A stretch of DNA of 64,000 nucleotides from Pseudomicrostroma phylloplanum (GCA_039545275.1 BCHS01000001.1:1690853-1754852), one strand, 5' to 3'. Shown: positions 30,139-41,464, counted from the stretch's first letter. The notes: generated by a model from the letters alone, not told the origin. A program made the numbers and translations.

Positions 30139-32759
30139 ATGGCTGCTCCCCAATCCTCCTCCTCTGCCGCGGCTACGGCCCACGCCCCGACCAAGATCGC
30201 CGTCATGACCTCTGGGGGTGACTCGGCAGGTATGAATGCCGCCGTACGCTCTGTCGTCAAGATGGCCATCTTCAAGGGCTGCCACGCCTATGTCATCCGC
30301 GAAGGCTGGGAGGGACTCGTGAGGGGCAACGACGAAGACCAGGGATCCAACCCTACTCCACACGAAGAGTCTCTTGACGCTGGACCAGAGTCACTAGCCC
30401 AGCCTCGATCGGAGAAGAAGAAGACGAACAAGGTCAAGTTCGTGCCGACTTATGGTGAAGGAGAGCTGCTAAAGGAAGGCGTCAGTGAGGCCGAGACAGT
30501 CGGTCTCAAGGGCCGCTACATCGTCAGGGTCGGATGGGACGATGTCAGAGGATGGTTGGATGCTGGTGGTACACTCATCGGTACGGCGAGGTGTGCCGCT
30601 TTCAGAGAACAGGCTGGCAGACTCAAGGCAGCTCATAACCTCATCAAGCACGGCATTGATGCCCTTGCAGTATGCGGTGGAGACGGAAGCTTGACTGGTG
30701 CTGATAGGCTGAGGGCAGAATGGCCCGAGCTCATCGAGATGTTGAAGAACAATGGTAAGTCATAGGATTCATTGGACTGCCCGTGGAAGCCATTCGCTCA
30801 GCAGAGCAACCCAAATCCTTACCATCGGCAGGCGACATCACTCAGGCGCAATTCGAAAGATATGCCCACCTCAAGATCGTGGGACTAGTAGGCTCCATCG
30901 ACAACGATCTGGCAGGAACCGATCTCACCATTGGAGCAGCTACTGCACTCTCGAGGATCTGTGAAGCTGTCGACTCGATCTCTTCCACGGCCGCCTCGCA
31001 CTCTCGGGCCTTTGTCGTGGAAGTCATGGGCAGGCATTGCGGATGGTTGGCACTCATGGCTGGTGTGGCTACTGGTGCAGACTACTGCTTCATTCCCGAG
31101 CAACCTCCTCATGGAAGCTGGGACGATGCAATGTGCGACGTTCTCACAAAGCACAAGAAGGCTGGCAAGAGGAAGACGATTGTCATTGTCGCTGAGGGAG
31201 CAATCGACAAGGACCTGAACGCTATCAAGGCGGACGATATCAAGAAGGTTCTTGAGGACCGCCTGGGCCTGGACACGAGGGTGACCACCCTAGGTCACAC
31301 GCAGCGAGGAGGACGCCCGGTGGCCTCCGACCGAATCTTGGCCACGCTCCAGGGTGTCGAGGCCGTCGAGGCGCTCCTCGAGGCTAAGCCCGAGACTCCA
31401 TCATATGTCATTACCATTCGCGAAAATCAAGTGACAAGAACGCCTCTGATGGAGGCTGTCAAACAGACCCAACTTGTCGCTCACAAAATCGAAACCAAGG
31501 ACTTCGATGGCGCCCTCGCTCTCCGCGATCCGGAGTTTGACGAGTGCCTCCGCTCCTTCTGGTATGCATCCAAGGTAGCCGATGAAGAGGGCAAGCTGCC
31601 GCCCGCTCAAAGGCTCACCCTTGCCATTGTGAACATCGGCGCCCCAGCCGGTGGTATGAACGCTGCGACCAGGACATTTGTGCGCTACTGCCACGCTCGG
31701 GGCCACAAGCCCCTGGCGATCCACAATGGTTTTCCCGGTCTGCTCGAGGACAGCGTCACCACCCTGGACTGGCTGCGAGTGGACAATTGGACCATCCGAG
31801 GTGGATCTGAGCTCGGCACGAACCGAGTCCTCCCCGACGTTGACTTTGGGGGAGTCGCCAGTAAGCTGCAGCAACATGGCATTCAAGGTCTACTGCTCGT
31901 GGGTGGCTTCGAGGCCTTCCAGGCTGTGAAGCAGATGGAGGAGCGTCGAACAGAATACCCTTCTTTCAGGATGCCCATTGCGTCCATTCCGGCAACCCTG
32001 TCGAACAACGTTCCTCTCAACGAATTCTCTTTGGGATCGGACACATCGCTCAATACGCTCGTTGATGCGTGTGATGCTATCAAGCAGTCTGCCTCGGCCT
32101 CGCGCAATCGAGTGTTCGTGGTGGAGACTCAGGGTGGACAATGCGGCTACCTCGCCGTGATGGGGGCTCTCGCCTCCGGTGCCGTGCTGGTCTACACACC
32201 AGAGGTGGGCATCAATCTGAAGATGCTCGGCGGTGACGTCGAGTTCCTTAGAAGGAGGTTTGCCCTTGATGTCAAGGGCAAGAGTGAGGGACGACTGGTG
32301 ATCAGGAGCGAGAAGGCATCGGATGTGTACACGACCGAGTTCCTCACACGAATGCTCAAGGAGGAAGGAGGCAAGAACTTCGATGCCAGATCCGCCTCTC
32401 TCGGACATACTCTGCAGGGTGGAACCCCCTCCCCTCTCGACAGGACTCGTGGAACAAGACTGGCCGTCAAGTGCTGTGAATTCCTCGAAGAGCACGCCTG
32501 GGCAGCGGCCAAGGCTAAGTCCTCCAAGTCGGCAACAAACTACGACCGTGCGGCCAACGAGTCATCGGCGGCCATTATCACCATCATCGGCTCGGGCGTG
32601 CAGTTCACGCCCGCCGTGGAGATGACACGGCATGCAGACATGAAGAAGCGAGTGGGCAAGAAGAATTGGTGGCAGCCACACAAGGCACTTGCTGAGCTCA
32701 TGGGAGGCAGGCGCGGTTTGGGCGTGGGGGATGACGATGAGGATGATGAGGATCAGTGA
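30139..32759 (+). CDS. PFK1: ATP-dependent 6-phosphofructokinase, eukaryotic tandem type
   Basis: Two exons, 30139-30754 and 30832-32759, separated by a 77-nt intron with a GTAAGT donor; 847 aa. The protein has the two tandem PFK halves of eukaryotes. The N-half begins [20 protein letters not shown] and carries [11 protein letters not shown] and, just after the splice, [16 protein letters not shown] with the catalytic DND. The C-half begins [20 protein letters not shown] and carries [14 protein letters not shown], the regulatory half-site. It phosphorylates fructose 6-phosphate in glycolysis. The first ATG at 30139 (MAAPQSSSS) is the start; an upstream TTG gives no family match. Yeast-type N-terminal extension is absent. 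The tail is acidic ([12 protein letters not shown]). Only one PFK gene is seen; whether it pairs with a second subunit is not known. Confidence 0.95.
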
Positions 32760-33332
32760 AAAGGTAGAATGTACACCCGTTTGCAAGGATGTCAGTATCA
32801 GAACCAGAATAGATGCCCCTTCTCCACCAGGCCCGACAGTTGTGAAGCTTCTCGCTTGATACTGCCTTTGACTGACGTACCAACGTCGTGGGCCCTCCAT
32901 GTGCCAGAATTTCCCATACTGGCCTCGTCTAACAGCTAGAGAAAGGCTCGAGTAGCATAACACGTATTTGGCAGCTCCCTCAGAGCGGAGTGAGAGACAG
33001 TGAGGCCATGCGAGGTCGGAGAGACAAACGAGGGGCGATTAGACTCCTCCTCCTCCTCGTCTCCTGAGCGGAGCATCGGCCTTACTGTACCGTGGGAATT
33101 GGCAGCGAGCTGAACTGTAAACGGCAGTGGAGGAGGGAGGAGGAGGAATTCGCGCCCCCCGCGTTCCTTTCGTCAAATTCCCTGTCTGCCTGCCGGCCTG
33201 CCTGACCCATAAAGCGCCGATTGGGTCACAAGGACACCTCTTGCCAGTCAGAGGCCATGATCTGGTGTGTTCCTTTTGTTGTGTGCTACCTGAATGAGCT
33301 GGTATGAGCTTTGCACTCGAGGCAACCATCAT

Positions 33333-33390
33333 TTTGATGATGCCACTGAGACAACCCAGTAGTAATTATTCTGATGATATCACCGAGACA
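33333..33390 (+). repeat. imperfect direct repeat pair in promoter
   Basis: TTTGATGATGCCACTGAGACA and TCTGATGATATCACCGAGACA lie 37 bp apart, start to start. Most positions agree. They could be paired binding sites for one regulator; that is inference. Confidence 0.55.
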
Positions 33391-33456
33391 TGTCCTTGGC
33401 TGTGCAAAGGACCCTTTCTAGCGTTGGCCGCGCTTCAGGCACGACGAAGGGTGAAG

Positions 33457-33461
33457 CCAAT
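33457..33461 (+). promoter_or_regulatory. CCAAT box
   Basis: CCAAT in the context AGCCAATCAG, the classical Hap/NF-Y site. It lies 550 bp upstream of the next start codon, a long way for fungi unless the 5' UTR is long. Confidence 0.35.
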
Positions 33462-34010
33462 CAGCCGGCAGCCGGCAGCGGGGTAAAGTGGGGCGGGGGC
33501 GGGCAGTGGGCGGTGCTGCCATGCGGGGGCGCGGTGCTTGCATGGCTTGGCCGCCGCCCACGCGCTCGCTTCGCCCAGACTTCCGTATGAGGCACCCACT
33601 AAGTGGAGATGATGAGATGGGTGCGTCTCCAGCTGTCAACGCCGAGGCTGTGGCCACCGGCTACGCCAAAGACGCTGGATGACTTCACGGCGCTTCGCCA
33701 GAGCCAAAAACGGGTCGCCTCGGCTGTGCGAATTATCCAGAGGTACGCCTGTACTGCTCTCCGCCCGAGGGGCAAACCTCGACATACTAGCTGGTCCGGG
33801 CGTGGGACGAGAGCGTAGCACAGTGACCAGGAATCTCGGTCACGGTCACTCCTTGCTGCTTGTCCTGCGTCGCATTCCTTCATAAGGGCCGGCACCTTGG
33901 CCAGGATCCTTTGACGTTCGACACCTGTACCATCATCGTTACCCTTCCGCTATCCTCTCGATCTATCCTCTGAGCCGACTCGCTCTTGCACTACACACGC
34001 CAACTCGCAA

Positions 34011-36965
34011 ATGGCCGCAACGGCCGCATACATACCCACGCCGTTCCTGACTACCGCCGCGTTGATGAACCCATCCGCTCCCACCACTCCGGACCGGCAA
34101 CGCCCTTCTACCTCCTCTCGCTCTCACGTACGAAAGTCTTCCCTCACCCTCTTCAAGATCGCAGCATCCGCCAGTGGCAAAGACCTTGCAGCACACTCTC
34201 CCATTAGCCCACCTCGAGTGGTGGCGGAGACAAAGGTCGCTTCTCCTCCTAGTAAGGCAGCAGCAGATCAGCCGCCGATATCGCCTTCGGCATCCAGCCG
34301 ACGCTTCTCGTTCGGTTTCGGTCCGGCCAACAGAGGGCCAGCTGTAGGTCCCAGCAGCCCTCGAGTTCCTGCCAGCCCTCAGCCCGCTACCGACTCCTCC
34401 GCGTCTGAGACCGCGACAGAAGAGGCTGTCCGCTGTCACGTGGTAGCCGACGATGATATCCTTCTGCCGTTCCTCGAGCGTGCCGAGGAAGTGAGAGACC
34501 TACTCTTCAACAGTCCTGCAAATGCCAACATCGCCGCCCGCCTTCGTACATGGGCCTCGATACGGGGATCGATCGGCGATGATCTGATACACACCTTGAC
34601 GAACGTCGATCGATCGGAGCTGGACGATGCTAGGTGGATTGCTGCCTTGAGATCTGTTCTAGTCAAGGAGGTACCGGACCTATGGGCTGATCTGGCCCTC
34701 ACCCTGGGTGCAGACGGCTCTACATTCGCTGTGCCCGACTCGCAAGTCAAGAGCTTCGAGCACGGGCACCCGTTCGATGACGATGCCATCGATGATGGAT
34801 CCGATCTTTCCTCGGTCGCACCGCTCCCTCAATCAGCCAGGCAAGGTCGGACCCACGGTCGATCTGTGTCAGGATCCTCCGCCCTCTCTGGTGATTTTGA
34901 GCGTCAATGGGAGGGTCGCAAAGGACAGGAAGCCTCGAATCTTGAAGTCGAAGGGCTACATTACCTGCCAGAAGGCTATAATAAAGCAATCTCCCAAATT
35001 GAAGAGCCCTCTTATCCATCGGATGAGGAGCTAGAAGCAACAGCAAGCAAAGCTCCTGTAGATACTCCTGCGTCTGTGACGCCGACTCTTCTGGCCAGCC
35101 AAGGGCCGAGGGAATCGACTGAGCGCCGTAGCACATCAACCGATGCTGCATCCAAGAGCGCTAGCCCCAGTAAGCCCAGAGCTCGCGGGATGAGCATCTC
35201 TCTTTCCTCGCCGCCACCCTCACCTGGGGCATCCTTTGATGCTTCCAAAAAGCTTGCTTCCCAATCCTTTGCCGGCCTACGCCTGCGGTCTAGCTCTTTG
35301 GTTGAACACGAAGAAGACAGGGACTACCTTGCTGGCTCGGCAGAAGCTTCACCAAGGGCTCGCAGGAGAGCGGCTCGGGCCGTAGACAGCGGGTCAAAGC
35401 CTCTCAAAATCCAGCATTCTCGCCGACTCAGCGACTTGGTCGGCGGTCAGCCAGACGGTCCCTCGGAACGTCAGAGGCCTACTGCTGTGCGAACGCCCTC
35501 TATACCTCACATGCTGGACGTGAGCGGCAAAGAGCCACCCAACAAGAAGCTCACCAACCTTCGTCCTACTGCCGCAACATCCAGTCTCGATGACGAAGAG
35601 CTTCTTCGTCCTCAGAAGAGCAAGTTCAGCTTTGCTCGAGACTTTGAAGGCCCTACGGGTAGTGACCCCCGACACCACGGCCGGCCCAAAGCCTACTCCA
35701 TGACTCAGTACTCTTCACACGTAGAGCAGACTCGTCTGGAAGCCGGCAAGGTTGCGTCGATCACTCCTTACGAAGCAGCAGCAGCTTACGAGGCGTCTGG
35801 CGTTGACAAGCCAGCCGATCTGGGTGTCCTGAAGGACGGCCGCACCAGGCACCCCTCGAGCGGTAAAGCCGAGAACGCATCGGTTGTGGCGGCCTTCAGA
35901 GCTTCTCTGGGACTGACTCCTGGAACCTCATCTTTGAGCCCCATCAACTCCAATGCCAGCTCCGGAGGCGCAAGTCCCTCCAGCGCCGGCAGCGGCGCAG
36001 TGACCCCCGTTACCAAAGACGGCAAAGCGACAATTTCGCCTCGAGTCGAGCTGAAAGAGCCTCTGCCCGTGACAGAGGACAATGACGCCCCGTCGGGTCG
36101 AAAATCTATACAAGCTGCCTTGAGCACTCCTCCCCACATTCACCGCCGACCAGGCGGTTTCGGATCTTTCTCCGCTGAGCTCGAGGCTCTGCAGAGACGT
36201 TCTCGCGCAAGGAGTGATGCTGCTTTCTCTTCCGGCAGTCAAGCCGTGGCAAGCAGCAGCGAGGGCTCCACAGTGAGCGACTTGGGAGCCGAAGAAGATG
36301 ACACTAATGAAGATGCTGCCATTGCTTCAGCTGCCTCTTCCTTGAAGGGTCCCATGCCGAGCGGAGACTTTGGCCTTGACTTTGGAGACAAGCAATCAGA
36401 GAATTCGGGCGAGAGCACTCCCGGACTTCAACCTTCGGTAGAGACTCCCAGCACGCCACCCTTGAAGAAACAAGTCTCTTCGACCTCTTCTCCGTCTCAA
36501 ACACCAGCGGTCTTCTCTCCTCGCAGCCCCCGGACGGCAAGGGGCGATGACCATATCATTGTCCCCATTCCTCCTGGAGGCCCAAGGTCCAGAGCTCAAG
36601 CTATGACTGCCCTCTGGCGACGATCCGACGTTCAGTACCTCATCGCCAGCATCAAATTGGCTATCGGCAATGACGGTTGGGCCAAGGCTCGCGATGTGAT
36701 GACAACGGTAGAGCGCGACACACTCTCCGATAAGGCTCTCCTGGAGACGCTCGCTACAGAGAGCTTCCAACTGGTGGATCTGGACTGTGAGGATCCACGG
36801 GAGAGGGAAAAGGCGGAGCGAATCATGTGTGGTGAAATCAGTGAAGAGGAGCAGGCGGAGTACAACAAGAAGTGGAAGGCATTTGAACTGCTGCTGAGCG
36901 AGGGGCTTTGCGTTCCTTCGAGCTCTCTGCAGGAGGCAAAGAGGCGATGTGCCTTGCATCTGTAG
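34011..36965 (+). CDS. hypothetical Ser/Pro-rich protein with conserved-looking ends
   Basis: Single exon, 984 aa. I do not recognise a family. About two thirds (residues 240-850) is Ser/Pro/Ala-rich and probably disordered, with many SP and SPR sites (SPSKPRARGMSISLSSPPPS) suited to proline-directed kinases. Two parts look folded: residues about 145-240 (HVVADDDILLPFLERAEEVR, LWADLALTLG), helical; and the C-terminal 140 or so (DHIIVPIPPGGPRSRAQAMT, ALWRRSDVQYLIASIKLAIG, then KWKAFELLLSEGL). The N-terminal RKSSLTLFKIAASA segment is basic and Ser-rich. No membrane segments or zinc motifs are visible. It could be a signalling or cytoskeletal scaffold, but this is only a guess from composition. 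Preceded by an unusually long promoter region. Confidence 0.7.
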   Translation: MAATAAYIPTPFLTTAALMNPSAPTTPDRQRPSTSSRSHVRKSSLTLFKIAASASGKDLAAHSPISPPRVVAETKVASPPSKAAADQPPISPSASSRRFSFGFGPANRGPAVGPSSPRVPASPQPATDSSASETATEEAVRCHVVADDDILLPFLERAEEVRDLLFNSPANANIAARLRTWASIRGSIGDDLIHTLTNVDRSELDDARWIAALRSVLVKEVPDLWADLALTLGADGSTFAVPDSQVKSFEHGHPFDDDAIDDGSDLSSVAPLPQSARQGRTHGRSVSGSSALSGDFERQWEGRKGQEASNLEVEGLHYLPEGYNKAISQIEEPSYPSDEELEATASKAPVDTPASVTPTLLASQGPRESTERRSTSTDAASKSASPSKPRARGMSISLSSPPPSPGASFDASKKLASQSFAGLRLRSSSLVEHEEDRDYLAGSAEASPRARRRAARAVDSGSKPLKIQHSRRLSDLVGGQPDGPSERQRPTAVRTPSIPHMLDVSGKEPPNKKLTNLRPTAATSSLDDEELLRPQKSKFSFARDFEGPTGSDPRHHGRPKAYSMTQYSSHVEQTRLEAGKVASITPYEAAAAYEASGVDKPADLGVLKDGRTRHPSSGKAENASVVAAFRASLGLTPGTSSLSPINSNASSGGASPSSAGSGAVTPVTKDGKATISPRVELKEPLPVTEDNDAPSGRKSIQAALSTPPHIHRRPGGFGSFSAELEALQRRSRARSDAAFSSGSQAVASSSEGSTVSDLGAEEDDTNEDAAIASAASSLKGPMPSGDFGLDFGDKQSENSGESTPGLQPSVETPSTPPLKKQVSSTSSPSQTPAVFSPRSPRTARGDDHIIVPIPPGGPRSRAQAMTALWRRSDVQYLIASIKLAIGNDGWAKARDVMTTVERDTLSDKALLETLATESFQLVDLDCEDPREREKAERIMCGEISEEEQAEYNKKWKAFELLLSEGLCVPSSSLQEAKRRCALHL

Positions 36966-37345
36966 CTTATGAGTCATGTATATAGCAGCATAGTGCCGAT
37001 GAGGTCAAATTTCAGGCCGCTTGTAAATACACTTCTACCTACCACACAAGATTTGACTCAAATCGCGAGGCTCGCCGTGCTGGGATGTCTTGCCGTGAGA
37101 TCCCCCGCAAACAGATTCCGAGGTTGACTCCGCGATTGCCGGTTCGCCAAGCCACGCCGCTCCACTTCCCCAGACTGAGTCCCGTGCGAAAGGGGTCCCT
37201 CGCCGGATATTCATGGGGCTAATCATGTACAGCCGCCTGCAGATAGCCATCGCTGACTGGCCCTCTAGGGCTGTATGCTAGCAGTCCGTGGCATACAACC
37301 TCCTCCTTGCTCCCGTACCTTCTACTGAGGCATTCGTCACTCGTC
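36966..37345. other. intergenic region upstream of acyl-CoA ligase
   Basis: About 380 bp between two plus-strand genes. I see no gene or repeat. It should contain the ligase promoter. Confidence 0.45.
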
Positions 37346-39801
37346 ATGTCCGCCCTGCCCACCACCCCTTCTGAGCTCTCAGGCCAGGAGGTGCCCGTGC
37401 CCAGGGACATAGATGCCTTTGAGTACCTCTTCTCCTCTCACTTCAAGGACCTACCCAACCCAGATCCAAACAAGTTCCCCGACCACACCTTCGATGGGAA
37501 AGAAGTCGCACCCTCACGGCCTACCCTGGTAAATGGTGTGACTGGAGCTGTACTGAGCAGACAGAGGCTCAAGGACGATGCCACTCGCATCGCCATTGCC
37601 CTGGAGGCGCTCACGGGCCCGAGTCTGGAGTGGAGCGAACAGAACGAAGTTGGCAGGGCGATGCATTCGCCCCGTACAACGGTGCTGATCCATCTGCCCA
37701 ACTGTATCCCCTATGCTCCCCTGGTGGTGGGAGGGCTGAGAGCTCACTGCACCGTCTGTCCCATCTCCAGCGTGCTATCTGCGAGCGAGGTGGCCTACAT
37801 CCTCGCCAAAGCCCGCCCGCGAGTCCTCTTCACCGCCCTCGGCACCGGCAAGAACACCGTACTCCAGGCAGTCGAGCTTCTGAGAGCAAAGGTAGACGCA
37901 GAAGGGGGTCTACAGGAGTGGGGCATCAAGACGAACAGCAGACAGGCTAGTCTTGTGCAAGAGTGGCTCCGCCGGTGGGATCAGGATGCACAAAAGCCGG
38001 CTGGAGCGTCTGGCAGTCGTTTGTGGACTGTCGATGTAGCTGCTGACTACTATGGACGTCTTGGAACGGTGGCAGAGGACGATTGGACGCATTTGCTGGA
38101 TCAGGAGCTCACGACGGAGAACGTAGCCAAGCTACCGTCGACTAAGATGACTGCGAGGGAACAGAAGGAACGAACAGCTCTCCTGCTCTGGTCATGTGAG
38201 TAAGGACAGGCCTCCGGCGTAGTCAGAAGACGTCATTGACTCCTGCATGGTAACTCTTCCCATTCCTTTCTGTACAGCTGGAACCACAGGTCTTCCCAAG
38301 GGCGTACTTCTCCCACACCGCTCCATTTTGGTCGCAGCCGTCGGATGTTGGATGAGACCTCACGAGGTAGGTCCATGGAGAGATGGCGGAGAGAGGTGGA
38401 TTGCACTGGCACCATGGTGTCACATCTGTGAGTCCAAAGGTAGGGGACTAGCGATTAAAGGAGACTTGCGCCCGACATCTGACTCCGCACCTGCTCGAAC
38501 AGTTGGTCTCTCGACCTTCCTTCTACCTGGCATCTGCCAAGGTGCTACCATGGTCCTCCCAGCCCCCGGCCGCTTCGACTTGAGGGGCTTCTTGGAGCTT
38601 CTGAGCAAGCATCGCGCAACGTGGGCAAATATCGCTCCTCCAGCAGTTGTGGCTCTGAAGAACACGCCTTTGCTAGACCCAAAGTCACCTCAATACCTCT
38701 CGCACTTGGATCTCTCGTCTCTCAAGGGCTTCATGAGCGGAGGTGCGCCCGTCGCACCGGATGTCATCGTCGATGTTTGGAAGAGGACCGGCAAGTACGT
38801 TCAGATGGGCTACGGCGCTAGCGAGACAGCTGGAACTCACCAGGGCAGGTGTCTCACCCTGCCCGATGCCCTTGGGAGCGCTCCGGAGCTGGGAAGCACG
38901 GGTGGGCTATGCGTCAATAATTCGGTACGCATTGCACCTGCCGAGGGTCTGACCGAAGATGAAAGGAAGAGCACCCATCAGGAGCTAGTGGAGTTGTCCA
39001 ACCTCAAGAGGAAGAGAGGTGAACTGGCGCCCATTGACCCTTGCATGCCCGGAGAAGTACAGATCAAGTCTGAGGCACTGATGCTTGGGTACGCCAGCGG
39101 TCTGGGTAGTGACGAGGACGATGAGCACGGCAAGCCTTCCTCTGCGGTTGATGCCAGCCTGAATGGGTTCACCAAGGACGGGTGGTACAAGTCCGGAGAC
39201 GAAGGCGTATTGGACGCCCATGGCAATTTGTGGATTATCGGCAGAACCAAGGAGACGTTCAAGGGTATGTAGAGCCAACTTGCTGGCCTGAGATTTGATG
39301 TGTCATCAAGCTAAAGCCCTGTCTTTCCCTCCTGCCCCTGACCTACTAGTCAAGGGCTTCCAGGTCGCGCCACCCGAGCTGGACGCTCTCTTCAGCAAGC
39401 ATCCCGCCCTCGCCGACGTAGCCGCCGGAAGCCACCACGAAAAGGAAGAGGGTACAGATGTCGTTATCCTCTACGTGCAGCCGAAGGACGCCTCCATCGT
39501 CGCCGGCAAGGAGTCAGCGCAGAAGCAGGCAGCCCTGCTGAAGGAGCTAGACGCCTGGGTCAAGCCTCTCGTATCGTACTACAAGGTCCCCAGGTATTAT
39601 GTCTTTACTGCTGCCATCCCGAAAAGTCCCTCTGGCAAGGTATGTCATCCTTGGTTTTCTTGACTCTAAATGTCGCAGTGAGAGCAGCTACTGAATACTC
39701 TTGCTCCCGACGCCCATCTTCAGATCCTGCGCAAAGATCTGCACAAGATCGAAGGTCGTCGCCATGCTGCTCCGAAGGTATCTAGCCGTGCGAAGCTGTA
39801 G
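37346..39801 (+). CDS. AMP-forming acyl-CoA ligase (4CL-like), peroxisomal by PTS1
   Basis: Five exons: 37346-38195, 38278-38427, 38503-39264, 39350-39639, 39724-39801; 709 aa; introns 82, 75, 85 and 84 nt. It activates a carboxylic acid with ATP to an acyl-AMP and then CoA thioester. The AMP-binding signature LLWSSGTTGLPKGVLLPHR is split by intron 1. Then GFMSGGAPVAPD, QMGYGASETAGTH, the GWYKSGDEGVLDAHGNLWII box, GRTKETFKVKGFQVAPPELD (across intron 3) and the A10-type PSGKILRKDL (across intron 4). The C-terminus is AKL, a canonical PTS1, so import into peroxisomes is expected; the substrate is not readable. It is longer than typical 4CL (about 560), mainly from an insert near residues 200-270 and an acidic one (GSDEDDEHGKP). 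Intron 2 keeps the frame if retained. Convergent with the methyltransferase (47 bp between stops). Confidence 0.9.
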
Positions 39802-39848
39802 CGGACATCATCACGAATTCTTGTCCATAGTTGTCTTTCAATTACCGT

Positions 39849-41234
39849 TCATGTCACGTCCATACTTCCCATGAGGGCCCACTCGATGAAGTCTGCGCCA
39901 CCCTGCCCCCTCACAAGATCTTCCTGTTCGCTATTGTCTCTTGCCTTGTCGTGAGCATGCGAGACCGCCATAAAGCCGTCCATGAGCTTATCGTCGTCTT
40001 CAGGTGCTTGATAGGCGAGAGTCGCAGGCTTACGTCGTGCCACAAAGAGGAAGAAGGCATCGTCGCTCGCCTCCTGCTCTTCCTCCCAGTCTTCCTCTTC
40101 GGCACCGCTCGGCGGTGCTTGTGGGCCATTGAGATCTGCCTTGAAGGAGCCGAAGCGATGCCAGGCTCCCTCTCGCCGTTCCTCTTCCTTTCCTTGCTTC
40201 TGATGGCTACTGTCCCCGTTCGTCTGACGCAGAGAGGAGGACTGGGGCCAGGAGTACCGACAGCTGACAATCTCCACGTCGAACCAGACACCGAGAGCGG
40301 ACCAGAAGGCCTCCTCCTTGGCGTAAGAGCGAATCTTGTACGCCATCAGGACCACAGGTCCTGCAGGCTCTGCAAGACTAGGTGATTCCAGAGAAGGTAG
40401 TGAAGCAGCGGTAGCACAGGCCGAAGAGGGGTCCGTCAGGGTCAAAAGGGAGCGCAATAGAGGCGGAAGAAGATGGGGAAAGTAGACCAGGTCCGAGCAC
40501 AGGACGAAGTCCAACGGCGGCTGCCCCGGCTCTTCGTCGCTCCGGGACAGGTCCGCCTGTAGTATCGAAGCAGCGTGTGGGGCTGAACCCCAGGGCAGCG
40601 GACGGACGAGGACGTCTACGGAGCTCGAGCCCGGTGTAGCTGTTGGTGTGCTTGCCTCCTCTGAGTCGGCTACTGAGAATCCTGCGAGCTGAACATTGCG
40701 AGTCATAAGCGGTACGACGTTGTCTAGATCTGTCAGCACCAAGCGAGCTTTGCCCTTCATGCTGGATCCCGAAGCCTGCCTGCTCCGGCGATATGTGTCT
40801 AGCTCTCGAGCACAGGAGAGGCCGACGTAGCCTGCCCCACTCCCAAGCTCGAGAATATGCAGAGCTGGCTCATCTGTCACATCGCCCTTGCCTTTGAGCT
40901 CTATGCTCGAAGCGAACAGAGGGCATGGCGGATCAAATTCGACAGACTCCCGCGGCGGGCAGAGGTAGAGCTTGAAGAGGTAGGCCGCCTCCCAGATCCG
41001 CCCCGCGATACCCCACTGCTCGATGTCTTCTGCAGAGTCCTGCTGCCAGCTATCCTCCGCAGGGAGCTTCGATGTCGAAGCAATGGCTGAGTGATCTTCT
41101 TGACGATCAGCTGCTTCCTTGTGTGCCTGATCCCTGGCTCTGCTCCAGCTCGGGGCTATGTTCAGGTTTGCAGGGTGGTTCGGATCGTAGTCTTCCTCCT
41201 CATGAAATCGGCGGCCTCCCCGCGAGCCCGACAT
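39849..41234 (-). CDS. METTL21-like protein methyltransferase (Methyltransf_16)
   Basis: Single exon, 461 aa from the ATG at 41234 (MSGSRGGRRFHEEEDYD). SAM-binding motif I is LHILELGSGAGYVGLSCA. Motif II-like VLTDLDNVVPLMTRNVQLAG follows. The DxxY-type motif CSDLVYFPHLLPPLL marks the METTL21/FAM86 group, which methylates lysines of chaperones, elongation factors and other proteins. WGIAGRIWEAAYLFKLYL before motif I is the family's Trp-containing entry. The substrate cannot be read. Compared with human METTL21 proteins (about 220 aa) it has an N-terminal extension, long inserts around residues 150-250 and an acidic insert (EEEDWEEEQEASDD). It is downstream of and on the same strand as the ABC transporter (230 bp between). 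Confidence 0.85.
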   Translation of the reverse strand: MSGSRGGRRFHEEEDYDPNHPANLNIAPSWSRARDQAHKEAADRQEDHSAIASTSKLPAEDSWQQDSAEDIEQWGIAGRIWEAAYLFKLYLCPPRESVEFDPPCPLFASSIELKGKGDVTDEPALHILELGSGAGYVGLSCARELDTYRRSRQASGSSMKGKARLVLTDLDNVVPLMTRNVQLAGFSVADSEEASTPTATPGSSSVDVLVRPLPWGSAPHAASILQADLSRSDEEPGQPPLDFVLCSDLVYFPHLLPPLLRSLLTLTDPSSACATAASLPSLESPSLAEPAGPVVLMAYKIRSYAKEEAFWSALGVWFDVEIVSCRYSWPQSSSLRQTNGDSSHQKQGKEEERREGAWHRFGSFKADLNGPQAPPSGAEEEDWEEEQEASDDAFFLFVARRKPATLAYQAPEDDDKLMDGFMAVSHAHDKARDNSEQEDLVRGQGGADFIEWALMGSMDVT

Positions 41235-41464
41235 GATCCGAGTACTACTTCCCTCAGGAGAGACCCAGCTCAAGACACCGGGAGAGCTGCAAGAGGGGAT
41301 ATCGATGAGATGACGAAAGGTATGATCTACTCTACACGATGAACAAGAAGCTGGGAAGAAGCGGAAAGGGAAGCTTTCGAAATTTTGAATCCCCGACCTC
41401 GAACCACCTGCCGCTGGTAGGACAGACCTACTGACCTGACACGCTCAAGCTCACTGTGGCCCGA

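Larger units (their letters stand above)
32760..34010. other. long intergenic region upstream of a hypothetical gene
   Basis: The longest gene-free stretch (1.25 kb). It holds a pair of imperfect 21-bp direct repeats (33333-33353 and 33370-33390), a CCAAT box (33457-33461) and a G-rich tract (about 33488-33515). I see no gene in it; open frames are short, without similarity or splice logic. It looks like a large promoter. Confidence 0.5.

Noticed and set aside
33599..33895. Minus-strand open frame of 98 codons in the long intergenic region
   Set aside because: No similarity, no splice logic and composition like the surrounding promoter.
39831..40385. Plus-strand open frame of 184 codons inside the methyltransferase gene
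   Set aside because: It is antisense to a well-supported coding exon, has no family features, and its codon use mirrors the opposite strand.
41380..41460. tRNA-like T-arm (GGTTCGAGG on the minus strand) between two genes
   Set aside because: No matching acceptor stem, anticodon arm or A box could be found around it.
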